A stretch of 64,000 nucleotides of DNA from ZC4RG30 sp963777735 (lineage in GTDB: Bacteria; Pseudomonadota; Gammaproteobacteria; Steroidobacterales; Steroidobacteraceae), in the NCBI GenBank assembly GCA_963777735.1, contig CAVZRQ010000008.1:1612001-1676000 (forward strand), in the 5' to 3' direction. The notes under the pieces were generated by a model. The model did no database searches. It saw only the letters and a list, made by a program, of their open reading frames with translations, and was not told where the DNA came from. Of this stretch, positions 1 through 8,618 are shown piece after piece. Within the stretch, counting starts at the first letter, position 1. Each line of letters opens with the position of its first letter. A program made the position numbers and the translations under genes.

Positions 1-533
1 CACGCAAGCCGGCGAACCTGCTGGTGCTGGACGAGCCCACCAACGATCTCGACATCGACACGCTCGAACTGCTGCAGGAGCTGGTCACCGAATATTCCGG
101 CACGCTGCTGCTGGTGAGCCACGACCGCGCCTTCCTCGACAGCGTGGTCACCAGCCTGCTGGTGCTGGAAGGGGATGGCCGGGTGCAGGATTTCGTCGGC
201 GGTTACAGCGATTACGCGCGCTGGCGCGCCGAACAGAAGGCCGCGAGCGCCGCTGCGCTGCGTGCGCCGCCTCCCCGTGCCGCGGCCGCTGCGGCAGCCG
301 CCACACCGCCGCCGAAGAAGAAGCTCTCCTACAAACTGCAGAAGGAGCTGGCCGAACTGCCGGCCCGGCTGGAGCAGCTGGAAATCCGCAAACAGGTGCT
401 GACCGGCGAGACCATCGATCCGGGCTTCTACGCGCGTCCGCGCAGCGAGGTCACGGCGAAACTCGCCGAGCTGGCCGCGCTGGAAACGGAAATCGAATCG
501 GCCTTTGCGCGCTGGAGTGAGCTGGAGGCGTGA
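1..533 (+). CDS. uup: ABC-F family ATPase Uup, C-terminal part (cut by window edge)
   Basis: Only the last part of a soluble, twin-ATPase ABC-F protein is present; the frame is open to the window edge. Visible are the second Walker B with the ABC-F signature (LVLDEPTNDLD), the H-loop (LLVSHDRAFLD), an Ala/Pro/Lys-rich linker, and a C-terminal coiled coil of about 65 residues starting near SYKLQKELAELP. That C-terminal coiled coil is typical of Uup and separates it from EttA. Uup proteins act on ribosomes or branched DNA intermediates; the exact role is not settled. The stop overlaps the GTG start of trmB by 4 nt (GTGA), so the two are probably translationally coupled. Confidence 0.9.
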   Translation, partial: RKPANLLVLDEPTNDLDIDTLELLQELVTEYSGTLLLVSHDRAFLDSVVTSLLVLEGDGRVQDFVGGYSDYARWRAEQKAASAAALRAPPPRAAAAAAAATPPPKKKLSYKLQKELAELPARLEQLEIRKQVLTGETIDPGFYARPRSEVTAKLAELAALETEIESAFARWSELEA

Positions 534-1288
534 CTTTGAGCGGCGAACCGGACGAAGCAGCGCTGAAGAAACGCGAGATCCGCAGCTATGTGGTGCGCGG
601 CGGCCGCCTCACCACCGCGCAGCAGCGCGCGCTGGATGAATACTGGCCGGTGTATGGGGTTGCGGCGGGCAGCGAACCGCTGGATCTCCCGGCGCTGTTC
701 GGCCGCGATGCGCCGCGCACGCTCGAGATCGGCTTCGGCAACGGCGACAACCTGGCCATGCTCGCCGCATCCCATCCGGAGACGGATTTCATCGGCGCCG
801 AGGTGCACCCGCCGGGCGTGGGCCATCTGCTGCTGAAGGCGGCAGCCCTGCGCTTGCGCAATCTGCGGATCGTGCAGCACGACGCCGTGGAGCTGCTGCG
901 GGAGGGCATCGCGCCGGAATCACTGGATACGATCCTGGTGCTGTTCCCGGACCCGTGGCACAAGAAGCGCCACCACAAGCGCCGGCTGGTCAGCCACGCC
1001 TTTGCAGAACTCGCGCGCTCCCGCCTGAAACCGGGCGGCACCCTGCAGCTGGCGACGGACTGGACGCCCTACGCAGAATGGATGCTGGAAATTCTCGAAG
1101 CCGTTCCCGGCCTGCGTAATCGCTCAGTCGAGGGCGGATACATGCCGCGCGACCCTGGCCGCCGTACCACGCGCTTTGAACAGCGCGGCGAGCGGCTTGG
1201 CCATGCGGTGCATGACCTCTGCTTTGAGCGCGTCAGCCTTACGACTGACGCTTGCGGTTCATGGCCCCGACAACACCCAGAATCATGA
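530..1288 (+). CDS. trmB: tRNA (guanine-N7-)-methyltransferase TrmB
   Basis: Makes m7G46 in the tRNA variable loop using S-adenosylmethionine; cytoplasmic. The 252-residue product has the SAM-binding loop LEIGFGNG (about residues 66-73), the family signature FPDPWHKKRHHKRR (about 141-154), an ATDW motif and the C-terminal TRFEQRGERLGH block. I chose the GTG at 530 because it overlaps the uup stop by 4 nt. Most TrmB proteins end soon after FERV. Here about 17 more residues follow, and this tail overlaps a small minus-strand gene (1239-1352), so the tail may not be under selection as protein. Confidence 0.95.
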   Translation: MTLSGEPDEAALKKREIRSYVVRGGRLTTAQQRALDEYWPVYGVAAGSEPLDLPALFGRDAPRTLEIGFGNGDNLAMLAASHPETDFIGAEVHPPGVGHLLLKAAALRLRNLRIVQHDAVELLREGIAPESLDTILVLFPDPWHKKRHHKRRLVSHAFAELARSRLKPGGTLQLATDWTPYAEWMLEILEAVPGLRNRSVEGGYMPRDPGRRTTRFEQRGERLGHAVHDLCFERVSLTTDACGSWPRQHPES

Positions 1289-1352
1289 TCGAGAAGATCG
1301 CGATCGCGGCGAGGGTGTGGAACAGGGTGAAAGTCATGATGACGTTGGACAT
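1239..1352 (-). CDS. 37-residue single-pass membrane micro-protein, antisense to trmB end
   Basis: A short reading frame with a strong ribosome binding site (AAGAGGAG, 8 nt before the ATG at 1352-1350). The product begins MSNVIMTFTLFH, has one hydrophobic helix of about 22 residues (LAAIAIFSIMILGVVGA) and ends in a basic tail (NRKRQS), so the positive-inside rule predicts a cytoplasmic C-terminus. It overlaps the last 50 nt of trmB on the opposite strand, and its own upstream region (1353-1560) is AT-richer than the surroundings. I do not recognise the family. The ribosome site, clean helix and basic tail together make it more than a chance frame. Confidence 0.55.
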   Translation of the reverse strand: MSNVIMTFTLFHTLAAIAIFSIMILGVVGAMNRKRQS

Positions 1353-1566
1353 GTGAAAACTCCTCTTAACTGACCTGACTGCATTTGCCGACACTGCAAT
1401 TGCCTAGTAGGTTATTGCTCAGACATCGACTACACATTCATGTTCCCTGATTTCGATGAAAAAGTCATGCCGACTGGGTCTCGATTTCCAAAAACCCGGC
1501 AAAAATTCGGGTAGCTTTCGGTCATAAGGTTGCTTCGGTCAGTGACCGCAAGGAATTGCAGGCGTG

Positions 1567-2703
1567 ATGGACCTCCTGAAAGCCCTGGGGATGCCCTTCC
1601 AGGCCGCGAGTCTGATGTTCGTGGCGGTATCCGCACTGCTGCTGACCCTGGTGACCAGCGTCGGCTCGGCCATCATGCCGCTGGCGTTGCTTGCCATCTT
1701 CCTGCTGCTGGTCTGGCTGACCCAGTTCGCTTTCACCCTCATCGACGACGCAGCCAACGGTGCGCAGGAAGCCGCCGCGGCCACCGCCGAGATGCTCAGC
1801 CCCCTCGGCGATCCGCGCTGCTGGGTGCATCCGGCACTAGCTGCCGGCATGAGCATCGCCCTGTTCCTGCGACCGGAGATCCCGCGCCTGCCAGTACTGG
1901 CCGCCGGTGCCTTGTTGTTTCCCGTCTCGATCGGCGCCATCGCCATGTCTGGCCGCGCACGGGATGCGGTGAATCCGTTTGCTCTGGTGCGCGTGCTGCG
2001 GGGCCTGGGGCACTACTACCTGCTGGCGGTACTGTTTCTGGTGTTGTGCGCGGTGGTCGGCGTGCTGGTCGCGGATTCAGGCCTTTGGAAAGTACTGCGC
2101 TTCGCGACACTGGAGCTGCTGGTGCTGCTGGGCTACGCCTTCATCGGAGGCGCGGTGTACACGCGCCGGCTCGACCTGGGTTTCGAGCCGCGCATGAGTC
2201 CCGAGCGCTTCGAAATGCGCAGCGAGCAGGACCGGATGGCACAGCGCCAGAGCATGATCGATGGGCTGTACCGCAATCTGCGCGTGCGCGAGCCGGCACG
2301 GGCCGTTGCGGATGCAAGGCAATGGATCGAGCGCGCGAGCCCGCAGCAACTGCCGGGCGATGTTCAGGCCATCCTCGATGCGGGCACGCACTGGGCGGAG
2401 CCGCGTGGTCAGCAACTGCTGTTGCGCGGCCTGATTCCGCAACTGCAGGCGCTGAAGCAACCCGCACTGGCATTCGCTGCCGTGGAAGCGGGCCTGGCTG
2501 CGGCGCCCACTTTTACTCCCGAGCTGGAGAGCGACGCGATCGCCGCCATGCGTTATGCGATGCAGACCGGCCGCAAACGCGTGGCCGCCACACTGCTCTC
2601 CAATTTCATGCGCAGCGCTTCGTTCAAGGGCCCGCCCGGGCCGGAACTGCTGGAGCTCTGCACCCGCCTGCAGGTGGAACCGCCCGGCATCAGGCCGTCA
2701 TAA
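1567..2703 (+). CDS. Hypothetical membrane protein with cytoplasmic C-terminal helical domain
   Basis: About 378 residues, family not recognised. The N-terminal 210 residues contain four to six hydrophobic segments, arranged as two hairpins plus a longer pair around LLAVLFLVLCAVVGVLV and LELLVLLGYAFIGGAVY. The remaining 170 residues are soluble and helical, rich in Arg, Ala and Glu, and look like tetratricopeptide-type helical pairs. ATG at 1567 is preceded in frame by GTG at 1564; AAGGA at 1549-1553 could serve either. The 3' end overlaps the convergent marC-type gene by 14 nt. Function unknown; the architecture suggests a membrane-anchored scaffold. Confidence 0.8.
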   Translation: MDLLKALGMPFQAASLMFVAVSALLLTLVTSVGSAIMPLALLAIFLLLVWLTQFAFTLIDDAANGAQEAAAATAEMLSPLGDPRCWVHPALAAGMSIALFLRPEIPRLPVLAAGALLFPVSIGAIAMSGRARDAVNPFALVRVLRGLGHYYLLAVLFLVLCAVVGVLVADSGLWKVLRFATLELLVLLGYAFIGGAVYTRRLDLGFEPRMSPERFEMRSEQDRMAQRQSMIDGLYRNLRVREPARAVADARQWIERASPQQLPGDVQAILDAGTHWAEPRGQQLLLRGLIPQLQALKQPALAFAAVEAGLAAAPTFTPELESDAIAAMRYAMQTGRKRVAATLLSNFMRSASFKGPPGPELLELCTRLQVEPPGIRPS

Positions 2704-3316
2704 GGCTGCCGCGCACGCCATCGATCACGTATTGCACGGCCAGCGCGCCGAGCAGCACTCCGAACAGACGGTTCACCACGTTGGCACCGGTGACGCCCAT
2801 CAGCCGCATGATTGGCGTGGCCATGTACAGCGTCAGCAGCGCGCAGATCAGCGCCAGCACCACGCACAGCAGCAGCCCACCGAACAGCAGTGGATCGTCC
2901 GACGCCGGGCCGAAGGCCAGCAGGATGGTGGCGAGCGATCCGGGACCGGCGATGAAGGGGAACGCGAGCGGAAAGACGGAGATGTCGGTGCGGCGCTTGC
3001 CCTCTTCTTCCTCGGTGGTGGAGATGCGCGAGCCGGATTGCCGCGCGAACACCATCTCGAGCGCGATCAGGAACAGCAGCAGGCCACCGAAGATGCGGAA
3101 GGCATCGAGGCTGATGTTCAGCGTGCGCAGGAACGCGCCACCCCCGAAGGCGAACAGCGCGAAGATCAGCGCGGCGATCAGCACACCCTTGCGCGCCATG
3201 CGCCGCCGCTCGGGCTCGGAGACACCCTCTGTCATGGCAATGAAGATGGGAATCACACCGATTGGCTCGACCACCACCAGGAAGGTGACAAAGAACTTGA
3301 GCAGATGATCAATCAT
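2690..3316 (-). CDS. MarC family (UPF0056) integral membrane protein
   Basis: A 208-residue polytopic protein of the MarC family, with six predicted membrane helices and the family signatures VVEPIGVIPIF near the N-terminus and FPFIAGPGSLATILL in the middle. A short cytoplasmic charged loop (STTEEEEGKRR) separates the two three-helix halves. MarC proteins resemble transporters, but no substrate is established, and an early link to antibiotic resistance was withdrawn. The gene is divergent from the DUF6763 gene across about 100 nt, which must hold both promoters. Confidence 0.9.
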   Translation of the reverse strand: MIDHLLKFFVTFLVVVEPIGVIPIFIAMTEGVSEPERRRMARKGVLIAALIFALFAFGGGAFLRTLNISLDAFRIFGGLLLFLIALEMVFARQSGSRISTTEEEEGKRRTDISVFPLAFPFIAGPGSLATILLAFGPASDDPLLFGGLLLCVVLALICALLTLYMATPIMRLMGVTGANVVNRLFGVLLGALAVQYVIDGVRGSLMTA

Positions 3317-3417
3317 GGTGCTGTGCGCAAGATTCGTCGCTTGTTGTCCGGGGAGTACGGGCGCAGGATAGCAGCGAGCGTTGAGCGCAACACCTTGTGG
3401 ATTCCGGAGGTCGTCGC

Positions 3418-3738
3418 ATGAGCAACACGCAGGGCATCGAACCCATCGTCGGCGACTGGTACCGCAGCCACGGCCAGCTGTTCGAAGTGGTGGCCACCGA
3501 TGAGGATGAAGCGCTCATCGAAATCCAGCATGCCGATGGCAACCTGGAGGAAATGGATCTCGACGACTGGATCACCCGCGTGCGCGCCGGCTCCCTGATC
3601 ACCGCAGAACCGCCGGAGAGTTCCGGACTCGCCACCGATCACGAAGACGAAGACGAATCAGCCGGCGTGCAGTCGTCGATGGAAGAAGTGCGCGGCCTGC
3701 GGGCGGGCTCGATGGAAGACCTCGACCTGTTCGAATAG
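3418..3738 (+). CDS. DUF6763-type small acidic protein
   Basis: A 106-residue acidic soluble protein. The N-terminal half (PIVGDWYRSHGQLFEVVATDEDEALIEIQ) has the pattern of a small conserved gammaproteobacterial family that I recall as DUF6763. The C-terminal half is Asp/Glu-rich and probably disordered. The ATG at 3418 is chosen because GGAGGT lies 9 nt upstream; an in-frame GTG at 3397 would leave that site inside the gene. The job is unknown. Its divergent neighbour is the MarC-type gene. Confidence 0.85.
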   Translation: MSNTQGIEPIVGDWYRSHGQLFEVVATDEDEALIEIQHADGNLEEMDLDDWITRVRAGSLITAEPPESSGLATDHEDEDESAGVQSSMEEVRGLRAGSMEDLDLFE

Positions 3739-3744
3739 GCGGCT

Positions 3745-4131
3745 CTACCAGGGCCCGCGCTGGAGCCGGTCGGTGTCGACCGCCTCCGTGAGCTGCACTT
3801 CCCCGTTGATCACGGCCACTGGCAACCGCCGCAGTGATTCATCCACGCAGGGTCCGGCGATGCACAGGCCGGTGTGCTTCTCGAACAATGCGCCATGCGC
3901 ATGACATTGCAGCAACTCGCCATCGGGAGTCAGGAAACGGTCGGGCAGGAAATTCAGCGGCCGGCCCGCATGGGGACAGCGATTGAGGTAGGCGTGCACT
4001 TCATCGCCCACGCGCACCACGAGGCCGCGCAACGGCCATTCATCGCTGCTGAGATCGAAGCCGCGCGTGGCGCCATCCGGCAGTTCTGCCAGCATGGCGA
4101 ATACAGTGCCGGCTGGCAGCACGCTGCTCAA
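3745..4131 (-). CDS. Rieske [2Fe-2S] ferredoxin-like protein
   Basis: A 128-residue protein that is almost entirely one Rieske domain. The cluster ligands are visible as CPHAG (about residues 52-56) and CHAHGALF (about 76-83), the C-x-H and C-x-x-H boxes of the family. Without a catalytic partner domain it is probably a soluble electron carrier of the type feeding small oxygenases. The start codon overlaps the stop of the upstream AmpG-like transporter (ATGA), so the two are co-translated. I cannot name an acceptor, since no oxygenase lies nearby. Confidence 0.85.
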   Translation of the reverse strand: MSSVLPAGTVFAMLAELPDGATRGFDLSSDEWPLRGLVVRVGDEVHAYLNRCPHAGRPLNFLPDRFLTPDGELLQCHAHGALFEKHTGLCIAGPCVDESLRRLPVAVINGEVQLTEAVDTDRLQRGPW

Positions 4132-5453
4132 GATCTGTTCTCTGGCGCGATGACCTTGCCTGCATCACCCAGCGCGCGATCCACCAGGCCCGTGCGCATC
4201 ATGTACCAGAACAGCAGGATGCCCGGCAGCGCCACCACCGTCGTGAACAGATAGAAATTGACGTAGCCCATCTGCTCGATGAAGGCGCCCGCCGTGGACC
4301 CGGTGAGCACGCGCCCGACGACGCTGGCGCTGGCGGAAATCAGCGCGTACTGCGATGCGGTGAACTGCAGGTTGCACAGGGCCGAGAAGAAGGCCACCAC
4401 CGCCACGCCACCGAACCCGCTGGCAATGTTCTCGAAGCCGATGGCTGCCGCCAGGCCCAGGTTGCTGTGGCCCGCGGCAGCGAGGACGGCAAAGCTGAAG
4501 TTCGACACACCCATCAGCACCAGGGCCAGCAGCACCGAACGCTTCAACCCCAATCGCGTATAGAGCACGCCGCCGATGAAGATGCCGATGAGGTAAGCCC
4601 AGAAGCCGACGCCGATGTCATAGACGGCGATCTCGTCATTGGTGAACTGCAGGTCATTGAACAGCAGTCGCACCGTCAACTGCGAGAGCGTGTCGCCGAT
4701 CTTGTGCAGCAGGATGAACAGCAGCACCAGCCACGCACCCGAGCGCCGCAGGAATTCGGTGAATGGCGCCACGATGGAACGCCCGACATCTGCCAGGCTG
4801 CGGCGCACATTGGACACCACATGCCGGGCAGGCTCGCCCATCACCAGCGCGGTGATCATGGCCGGCAGGGCAAACAGGATGCAGGTCAGATACGCCACAT
4901 GCCATCCGAATCGGCCGGCGACGAGGAGCGCCAGCGCCGCCGCGCCCGCCGAGCCGATGCGCCAGCCGTACTGGCTCATTCCGGAACCGGTGCCGAGCTG
5001 GTGTGGTTTGAGCGTCTCGATGCGGTAGGCATCGATGACGATGTCGTAGGTGGCGCCGGCGGCGGCGACCAGGATTGCGGCGATGGCCGTGGCCTGCACG
5101 TTGGCAGCGGGGTCCACCAGCGCGAGGTTGATGACGGCGGCAATGACCAGCAGACCCGCCAGCAGCATCCAGGAAACGCGATGTCCCAGCCGCCCGATCA
5201 ATGGCAGGCGCACGGCATCGATTACCCACGCCCACAGGAACTTGAGGTTGTAGACGAGGAAGGCCAGCGAGAACGCGGTGACCGTGCTCTTGCGGATGCC
5301 GTCCTGCGCCAGACGGGTGGTGAGGGTGGCGGCGATCATGGCGTAGGGGAAACCCGACGAGACCGTGACGAAGAAAGCCGCCAGCGATTCTTTCTCGAGA
5401 TACGGCCGCACTGCATCCCAGACCGGGCGCCTGCCCGCAGCCGTCTCACTCAC
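4128..5453 (-). CDS. MFS transporter, AmpG-like muropeptide permease family
   Basis: About 441 residues with twelve or more hydrophobic segments. The N-terminus (AVRPYLEKESLAAFFVTVSSGFPYAMI, then FLVYNLKFLWAWVIDAVRLP) follows the AmpG pattern, in which anhydro-muropeptides are imported for cell-wall recycling; acetyl-CoA transporters share the fold. I chose the GTG at 5453 because AAGGA lies 9 nt upstream; the longer in-frame start at 5507 would nearly reach pyrE. It is divergent from pyrE and coupled to the Rieske gene downstream. The muropeptide substrate is inferred from the family only. Confidence 0.8.
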   Translation of the reverse strand: MSETAAGRRPVWDAVRPYLEKESLAAFFVTVSSGFPYAMIAATLTTRLAQDGIRKSTVTAFSLAFLVYNLKFLWAWVIDAVRLPLIGRLGHRVSWMLLAGLLVIAAVINLALVDPAANVQATAIAAILVAAAGATYDIVIDAYRIETLKPHQLGTGSGMSQYGWRIGSAGAAALALLVAGRFGWHVAYLTCILFALPAMITALVMGEPARHVVSNVRRSLADVGRSIVAPFTEFLRRSGAWLVLLFILLHKIGDTLSQLTVRLLFNDLQFTNDEIAVYDIGVGFWAYLIGIFIGGVLYTRLGLKRSVLLALVLMGVSNFSFAVLAAAGHSNLGLAAAIGFENIASGFGGVAVVAFFSALCNLQFTASQYALISASASVVGRVLTGSTAGAFIEQMGYVNFYLFTTVVALPGILLFWYMMRTGLVDRALGDAGKVIAPENRS

Positions 5454-5524
5454 AATGGATTTTCCTTGCGCACCCGCCGCATGATAGCGGCTTTGACTCG
5501 CCAGCAAGAGGGCCCGCGCAAGCC

Positions 5525-6190
5525 ATGCACGACTACCAGAACGAATTCATCCGGCTGGCGCTGTCGCGCAATGCGCTGCGTTTTGGCGAGTTCACGCTCA
5601 AGTCGGGGCGGGTCAGCCCCTACTTCTTCAACGCCGGCTCCTTCGATGATGGCGCCTCGGTCGCGGTGCTCGGCAACTGCTATGCGGATGCGATTGCCGG
5701 TTCCGGCCTCGCCTTCGACATGCTGTTTGGCCCGGCCTACAAAGGCATACCGTTGGTGGCCACCACCGCTGCCGCGCTGTATGCGCGTCACGCCCGCAAC
5801 CTGCCCTTTGCCTACAACCGCAAGGAAGCGAAGTCCCACGGTGAAGGCGGCACCATCGTCGGTCGGCCGCTCACGGGCCGCGTGCTGATCGTCGACGACG
5901 TCATCACCGCCGGCACCGCCATCCGCGAATCCATCGACATCATCCACGCAGCGGGCGCCACGCCGGCCGGTGTGGCGCTGGCCCTCGATCGCCAGGAACG
6001 CGGTCGCGATGCGGCCGGCAACGATCTGGCCGAATCGGCGGTGCAGGAAGTGCAGCGCCTGTATGGCATTCCGTGCATCGCCATCCTGAGCCTGAGCGGC
6101 CTCATCGAAAGCCTGCGCTCGGGCAGCGGCCCCTTGCCGGCAACGGCCCTGGCCGCCATGGAGAGCTATCGCAGCCGCTACGGGGCGTAA
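5525..6190 (+). CDS. pyrE: Orotate phosphoribosyltransferase
   Basis: Converts orotate and PRPP to orotidine 5'-phosphate in pyrimidine synthesis. The 221-residue product has the N-terminal substrate loop LKSGRVSPYFFNAGSF, the flexible-loop region FAYNRKEAKSHGEGG with its catalytic Lys, and the PRPP-binding motif VLIVDDVITAGTA (about residues 119-131). Length and motifs are standard. The next enzyme of the pathway, pyrF, is also in this window (52176-53000) but is not linked to it. Confidence 0.96.
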   Translation: MHDYQNEFIRLALSRNALRFGEFTLKSGRVSPYFFNAGSFDDGASVAVLGNCYADAIAGSGLAFDMLFGPAYKGIPLVATTAAALYARHARNLPFAYNRKEAKSHGEGGTIVGRPLTGRVLIVDDVITAGTAIRESIDIIHAAGATPAGVALALDRQERGRDAAGNDLAESAVQEVQRLYGIPCIAILSLSGLIESLRSGSGPLPATALAAMESYRSRYGA

Positions 6191-6294
6191 TCCGGACCAC
6201 GAGGGCGCCAACCGCCGCTCATCTGTGATGCGCAGCGCGGTAGGCTGCAGGTGCCTTTGCATTGGAACGGCCAAAGGAGCGAGGATCGCCTCCC

Positions 6295-6934
6295 ATGAGC
6301 AACCAGCAACGAATCGCGGTCCTGGCATTGGGCCTGGCCTGCCTGGCACAGGGTGCGCTGGCAGCCGAGTCCGGCAAGGGCAAATCCTTCCGCTGGGTCG
6401 ACAATCAGGGCGTCACCCATTACGGCGACAGCGTGCCGCCGGAATATGCCTCGCAGGGTCGGGCAGAACTGAACCGGCAGGGCGTGGCGTTGCGCGAAGT
6501 CCCGCGGCAGCTCTCACCCGCTGAGGCGGCAGTTGCCCAGAAAGCGGCTGCTGAAGTGGAAAGACGTCGTCAGCGGGACAACTTCCTGCTGAGCACCTAC
6601 ACCCAGTACCCGCGATATCGAACAGCTGCGTGACGAACGCCTGGCGCTGATCGAAGGCCAGATGGAAATCGCGCGTGGCTCGATCGGCACGACCGATCAG
6701 CGCATCGCCGCCCTGCAGGAACGCCTGCGCAACTTCCAGCCCTATTCGGCCGCACCGAACGCGCGCCGCGTTCCTGACCAGCTGGCAGAAGAAGTGGTGC
6801 GGGCTCTCAAGGAAAGACGCGGCATGCAGGCCGCGCTGGAATCGCGCGAAGCGGAGAAGAACGAGCTGCGTGCCCAGTTCGATTCCGACATCGCGCGTTA
6901 CCGCGAACTCACCAGCCGCCCTGCCCTGCGCTGA
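6295..6934 (+). CDS. DUF4124 domain secreted protein (one frameshift)
   Basis: A signal peptide (MSNQQRIAVLALGLACLAQGALA) is followed by the DUF4124 motif FRWVDNQGVTHYGDSVPP, then a long charged coiled coil (DIEQLRDERLALIEGQMEIARG, and further to RYRELTSRPALR). DUF4124 proteins are periplasmic and of unknown role. The frame breaks near 6602-6604: removing one C from the CCC run there joins LLSTYT to STRDIEQLRDE, as expected for the family. I treat this as a sequencing error. ATG at 6295 is preceded by GAGGA. The 3' end abuts the convergent gene at 6935. Confidence 0.75.
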
Positions 6935-7981
6935 TCAGCGCACGCTGTAGCCGCGGCCGGTGAGGCAGGCGGTCAGCGCCCGGTTGTACTCCGCCCGCAG
7001 TTCACGGTCGTACTCGTCGTCGATCGGATCGTAGTCCGTCTCGCTCACCGCCCAGCGGTGGCACTCGTAACGGTCATCCGCCTGCTGCTGCTCACTCTGA
7101 CCACGTGACGGGTAGACATACATCTCCGCATCCAGCGCATCGTCGTAGTAGTAGTCATCCTCTTCATCGTCGTTGTAGGGCGAGCGGGTGACAACATAGC
7201 CGCGACGCGCCGGCTCGTAGAGATAGTAGGTATCGTCGTAGTAGTAGTAGCGCGAGTTGCCGAAGTAGAAGCTGCTGGAATACCCGGGCAGCGACGACAC
7301 GAACAAGCCGTAGGGCACCCCGATCGAGATGTAGCTGCTGCCATACGGCTGATACCAGCGGCCACCGTGGGTGTAGTAGGGACGGCCATTCCAGTTGTAG
7401 TTGCGATAGCCCGGCGGCAGGCGTTGGACCACGCGCGGTGCGCGATTGTCGTTGCGCCAGGTGCCGTTGCGGTCGTCGCGATCACCGCGGCTGTCGCCCC
7501 GGCCATTGCCGCCGCGACCAGGTTCGTTGTCGCGCAGATTGCGCGACAGGCTGCCACCAACCACACCGAGGTCGCGGTTGCGGTCATTGCCACGCGCGCT
7601 GTTGTCGTTGCCATTGCCATTGCCGCGCGAACCGTTGCCGCGATTGCCGGAATCATTGCCGCGATTGGACGGTGCCTGCGCGACAGGCGCCCGTGCGGGG
7701 GCCGGTGAGGAACGCTGCTCCTGCGGAATGTTCCGGAAATTCGGTCGGGGTTCCCGCGGCGCAGATGCCGGCGCACTCTGCGCCGGAGCGGCCTGTGGCT
7801 GCGCTGCGGGCGCCTGCGGTCGTGGCGCACGCTTCGGTTCGGACTGTGTCCTTGCTTCCGCGCGGTCGCGCGCCTTTTCGATGGCGTCACCAGTGATGCC
7901 GGCTGCGGCCACGAGCGACGCCGCACTCAGTGCGACAACGCCGGTGACCACGACAAGAGTGTTGCGGACGATGCTGCTCAT
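6935..7981 (-). CDS. Secreted Gly/Asn/Arg-rich protein with Tyr-rich beta domain
   Basis: 348 residues. An N-terminal signal peptide (IVRNTLVVVTGVVALSAASLVAAAG) is followed by a Pro/Ala-rich stretch (about 45-105), an RGN-type low-complexity stretch of Gly, Asn, Arg and Asp (about 105-190), and a Tyr-rich domain (YYTHGGRWYQPYG, SSLPGYSSSFYFGNSRYYYYD, about 205-285) resembling the DUF6515 pattern. The C-terminal 60 residues carry YVYPSRGQSEQQQADDRYEC and end CLTGRGYSVR. The neighbouring lipoprotein has the same two blocks. Probably envelope or extracellular; function unknown. The spacing of 7 nt from the upstream lipoprotein gene indicates an operon. Confidence 0.7.
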   Translation of the reverse strand: MSSIVRNTLVVVTGVVALSAASLVAAAGITGDAIEKARDRAEARTQSEPKRAPRPQAPAAQPQAAPAQSAPASAPREPRPNFRNIPQEQRSSPAPARAPVAQAPSNRGNDSGNRGNGSRGNGNGNDNSARGNDRNRDLGVVGGSLSRNLRDNEPGRGGNGRGDSRGDRDDRNGTWRNDNRAPRVVQRLPPGYRNYNWNGRPYYTHGGRWYQPYGSSYISIGVPYGLFVSSLPGYSSSFYFGNSRYYYYDDTYYLYEPARRGYVVTRSPYNDDEEDDYYYDDALDAEMYVYPSRGQSEQQQADDRYECHRWAVSETDYDPIDDEYDRELRAEYNRALTACLTGRGYSVR

Positions 7982-7988
7982 GACGACC

Positions 7989-8537
7989 TCACTTCACCGA
8001 ATAGCCGCGGCCTTCGAGGCACGCGGACATGGCACGCCGGAATTCGGCGGCTTCTTTTTCGTAACGACCATATCCACGGACGGACTGTTGCTGCTCGACG
8101 CGGCGCACTTCGCTTTTCTCGGCGCTGGCAGCAACCGAACCCAGCGCAGCGCCCGCAATGGCACCGATCACTGCACCCTGGGCGGTGTCACCGCGATCTG
8201 CCGCAATCGCGCCAATGACTGCGCCAACCGCAGCGCCAGCACCGATGGACTGTTGCTTCGAAGGTGCTGGCACCACCGTGGCACGCACTTCACCCGGCGG
8301 CAGATACCGCGACGGATCGAAGCCGGTCTGGCGCACGGACCAGTTGTGGCACTCGTACCTGTCGCGATCCTGCTGGTCTTCAGACTGCCCCTGGGTGGGG
8401 TAGAAATAGACCTTGGTCAGGCTGACCGGCGGCGGCGGGGGTTCTGCTGGAGCCGCCACCGGGCGGGGACCTGGGGTCGATGCGCACGCTGTCAACACGG
8501 CGGCGGCTACCAGCAAGGAAAGTGTCTGCGTCTTCAT
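7989..8537 (-). CDS. Glycine-zipper lipoprotein
   Basis: 182 residues. A lipobox (VLTACAS) predicts acylation at Cys18. After a Pro-rich linker comes VYFYPTQGQSEDQQDRDRYEC, then a glycine-zipper membrane hairpin (IGAGAAVGAVIGAIAADRG, QGAVIGAIAGAALGSVAAS), then a C-terminal block ending CLEGRGYSVK. The zipper resembles the YMGG/OmpA-type 2TM motif of outer-membrane lipoproteins. The flanking blocks are near-identical to the C-terminus of the next gene, so both proteins share a bipartite domain here split by the zipper. First gene of a two-gene operon. Confidence 0.75.
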   Translation of the reverse strand: MKTQTLSLLVAAAVLTACASTPGPRPVAAPAEPPPPPVSLTKVYFYPTQGQSEDQQDRDRYECHNWSVRQTGFDPSRYLPPGEVRATVVPAPSKQQSIGAGAAVGAVIGAIAADRGDTAQGAVIGAIAGAALGSVAASAEKSEVRRVEQQQSVRGYGRYEKEAAEFRRAMSACLEGRGYSVK

Positions 8538-8618
8538 GGAAGCAGAGACTACGCCAGCGCCCTTAACCGGACCTGAATGCGGAATTCAGGGGGTTGCGGC
8601 GGGATTCTGGCTGGTGAC

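Noticed and set aside
1530..3421. Long plus-strand reading frames of 592 and 288 residues across the marC-type gene
   Set aside because: Their translations are Ser/Arg/His-rich low-complexity text, and they lie antisense or out of frame to genes with clear family motifs.
4467..5888. A 473-residue plus-strand frame opposite the AmpG-like gene and overlapping pyrE
   Set aside because: Composition is Gln/Arg/His/Asp-rich with no motif; it is a high-GC antisense shadow.
6600..6934. A separate 90-residue gene starting at 6662
   Set aside because: It is the coiled-coil half of the DUF4124 protein, joined by removal of one C near 6603.
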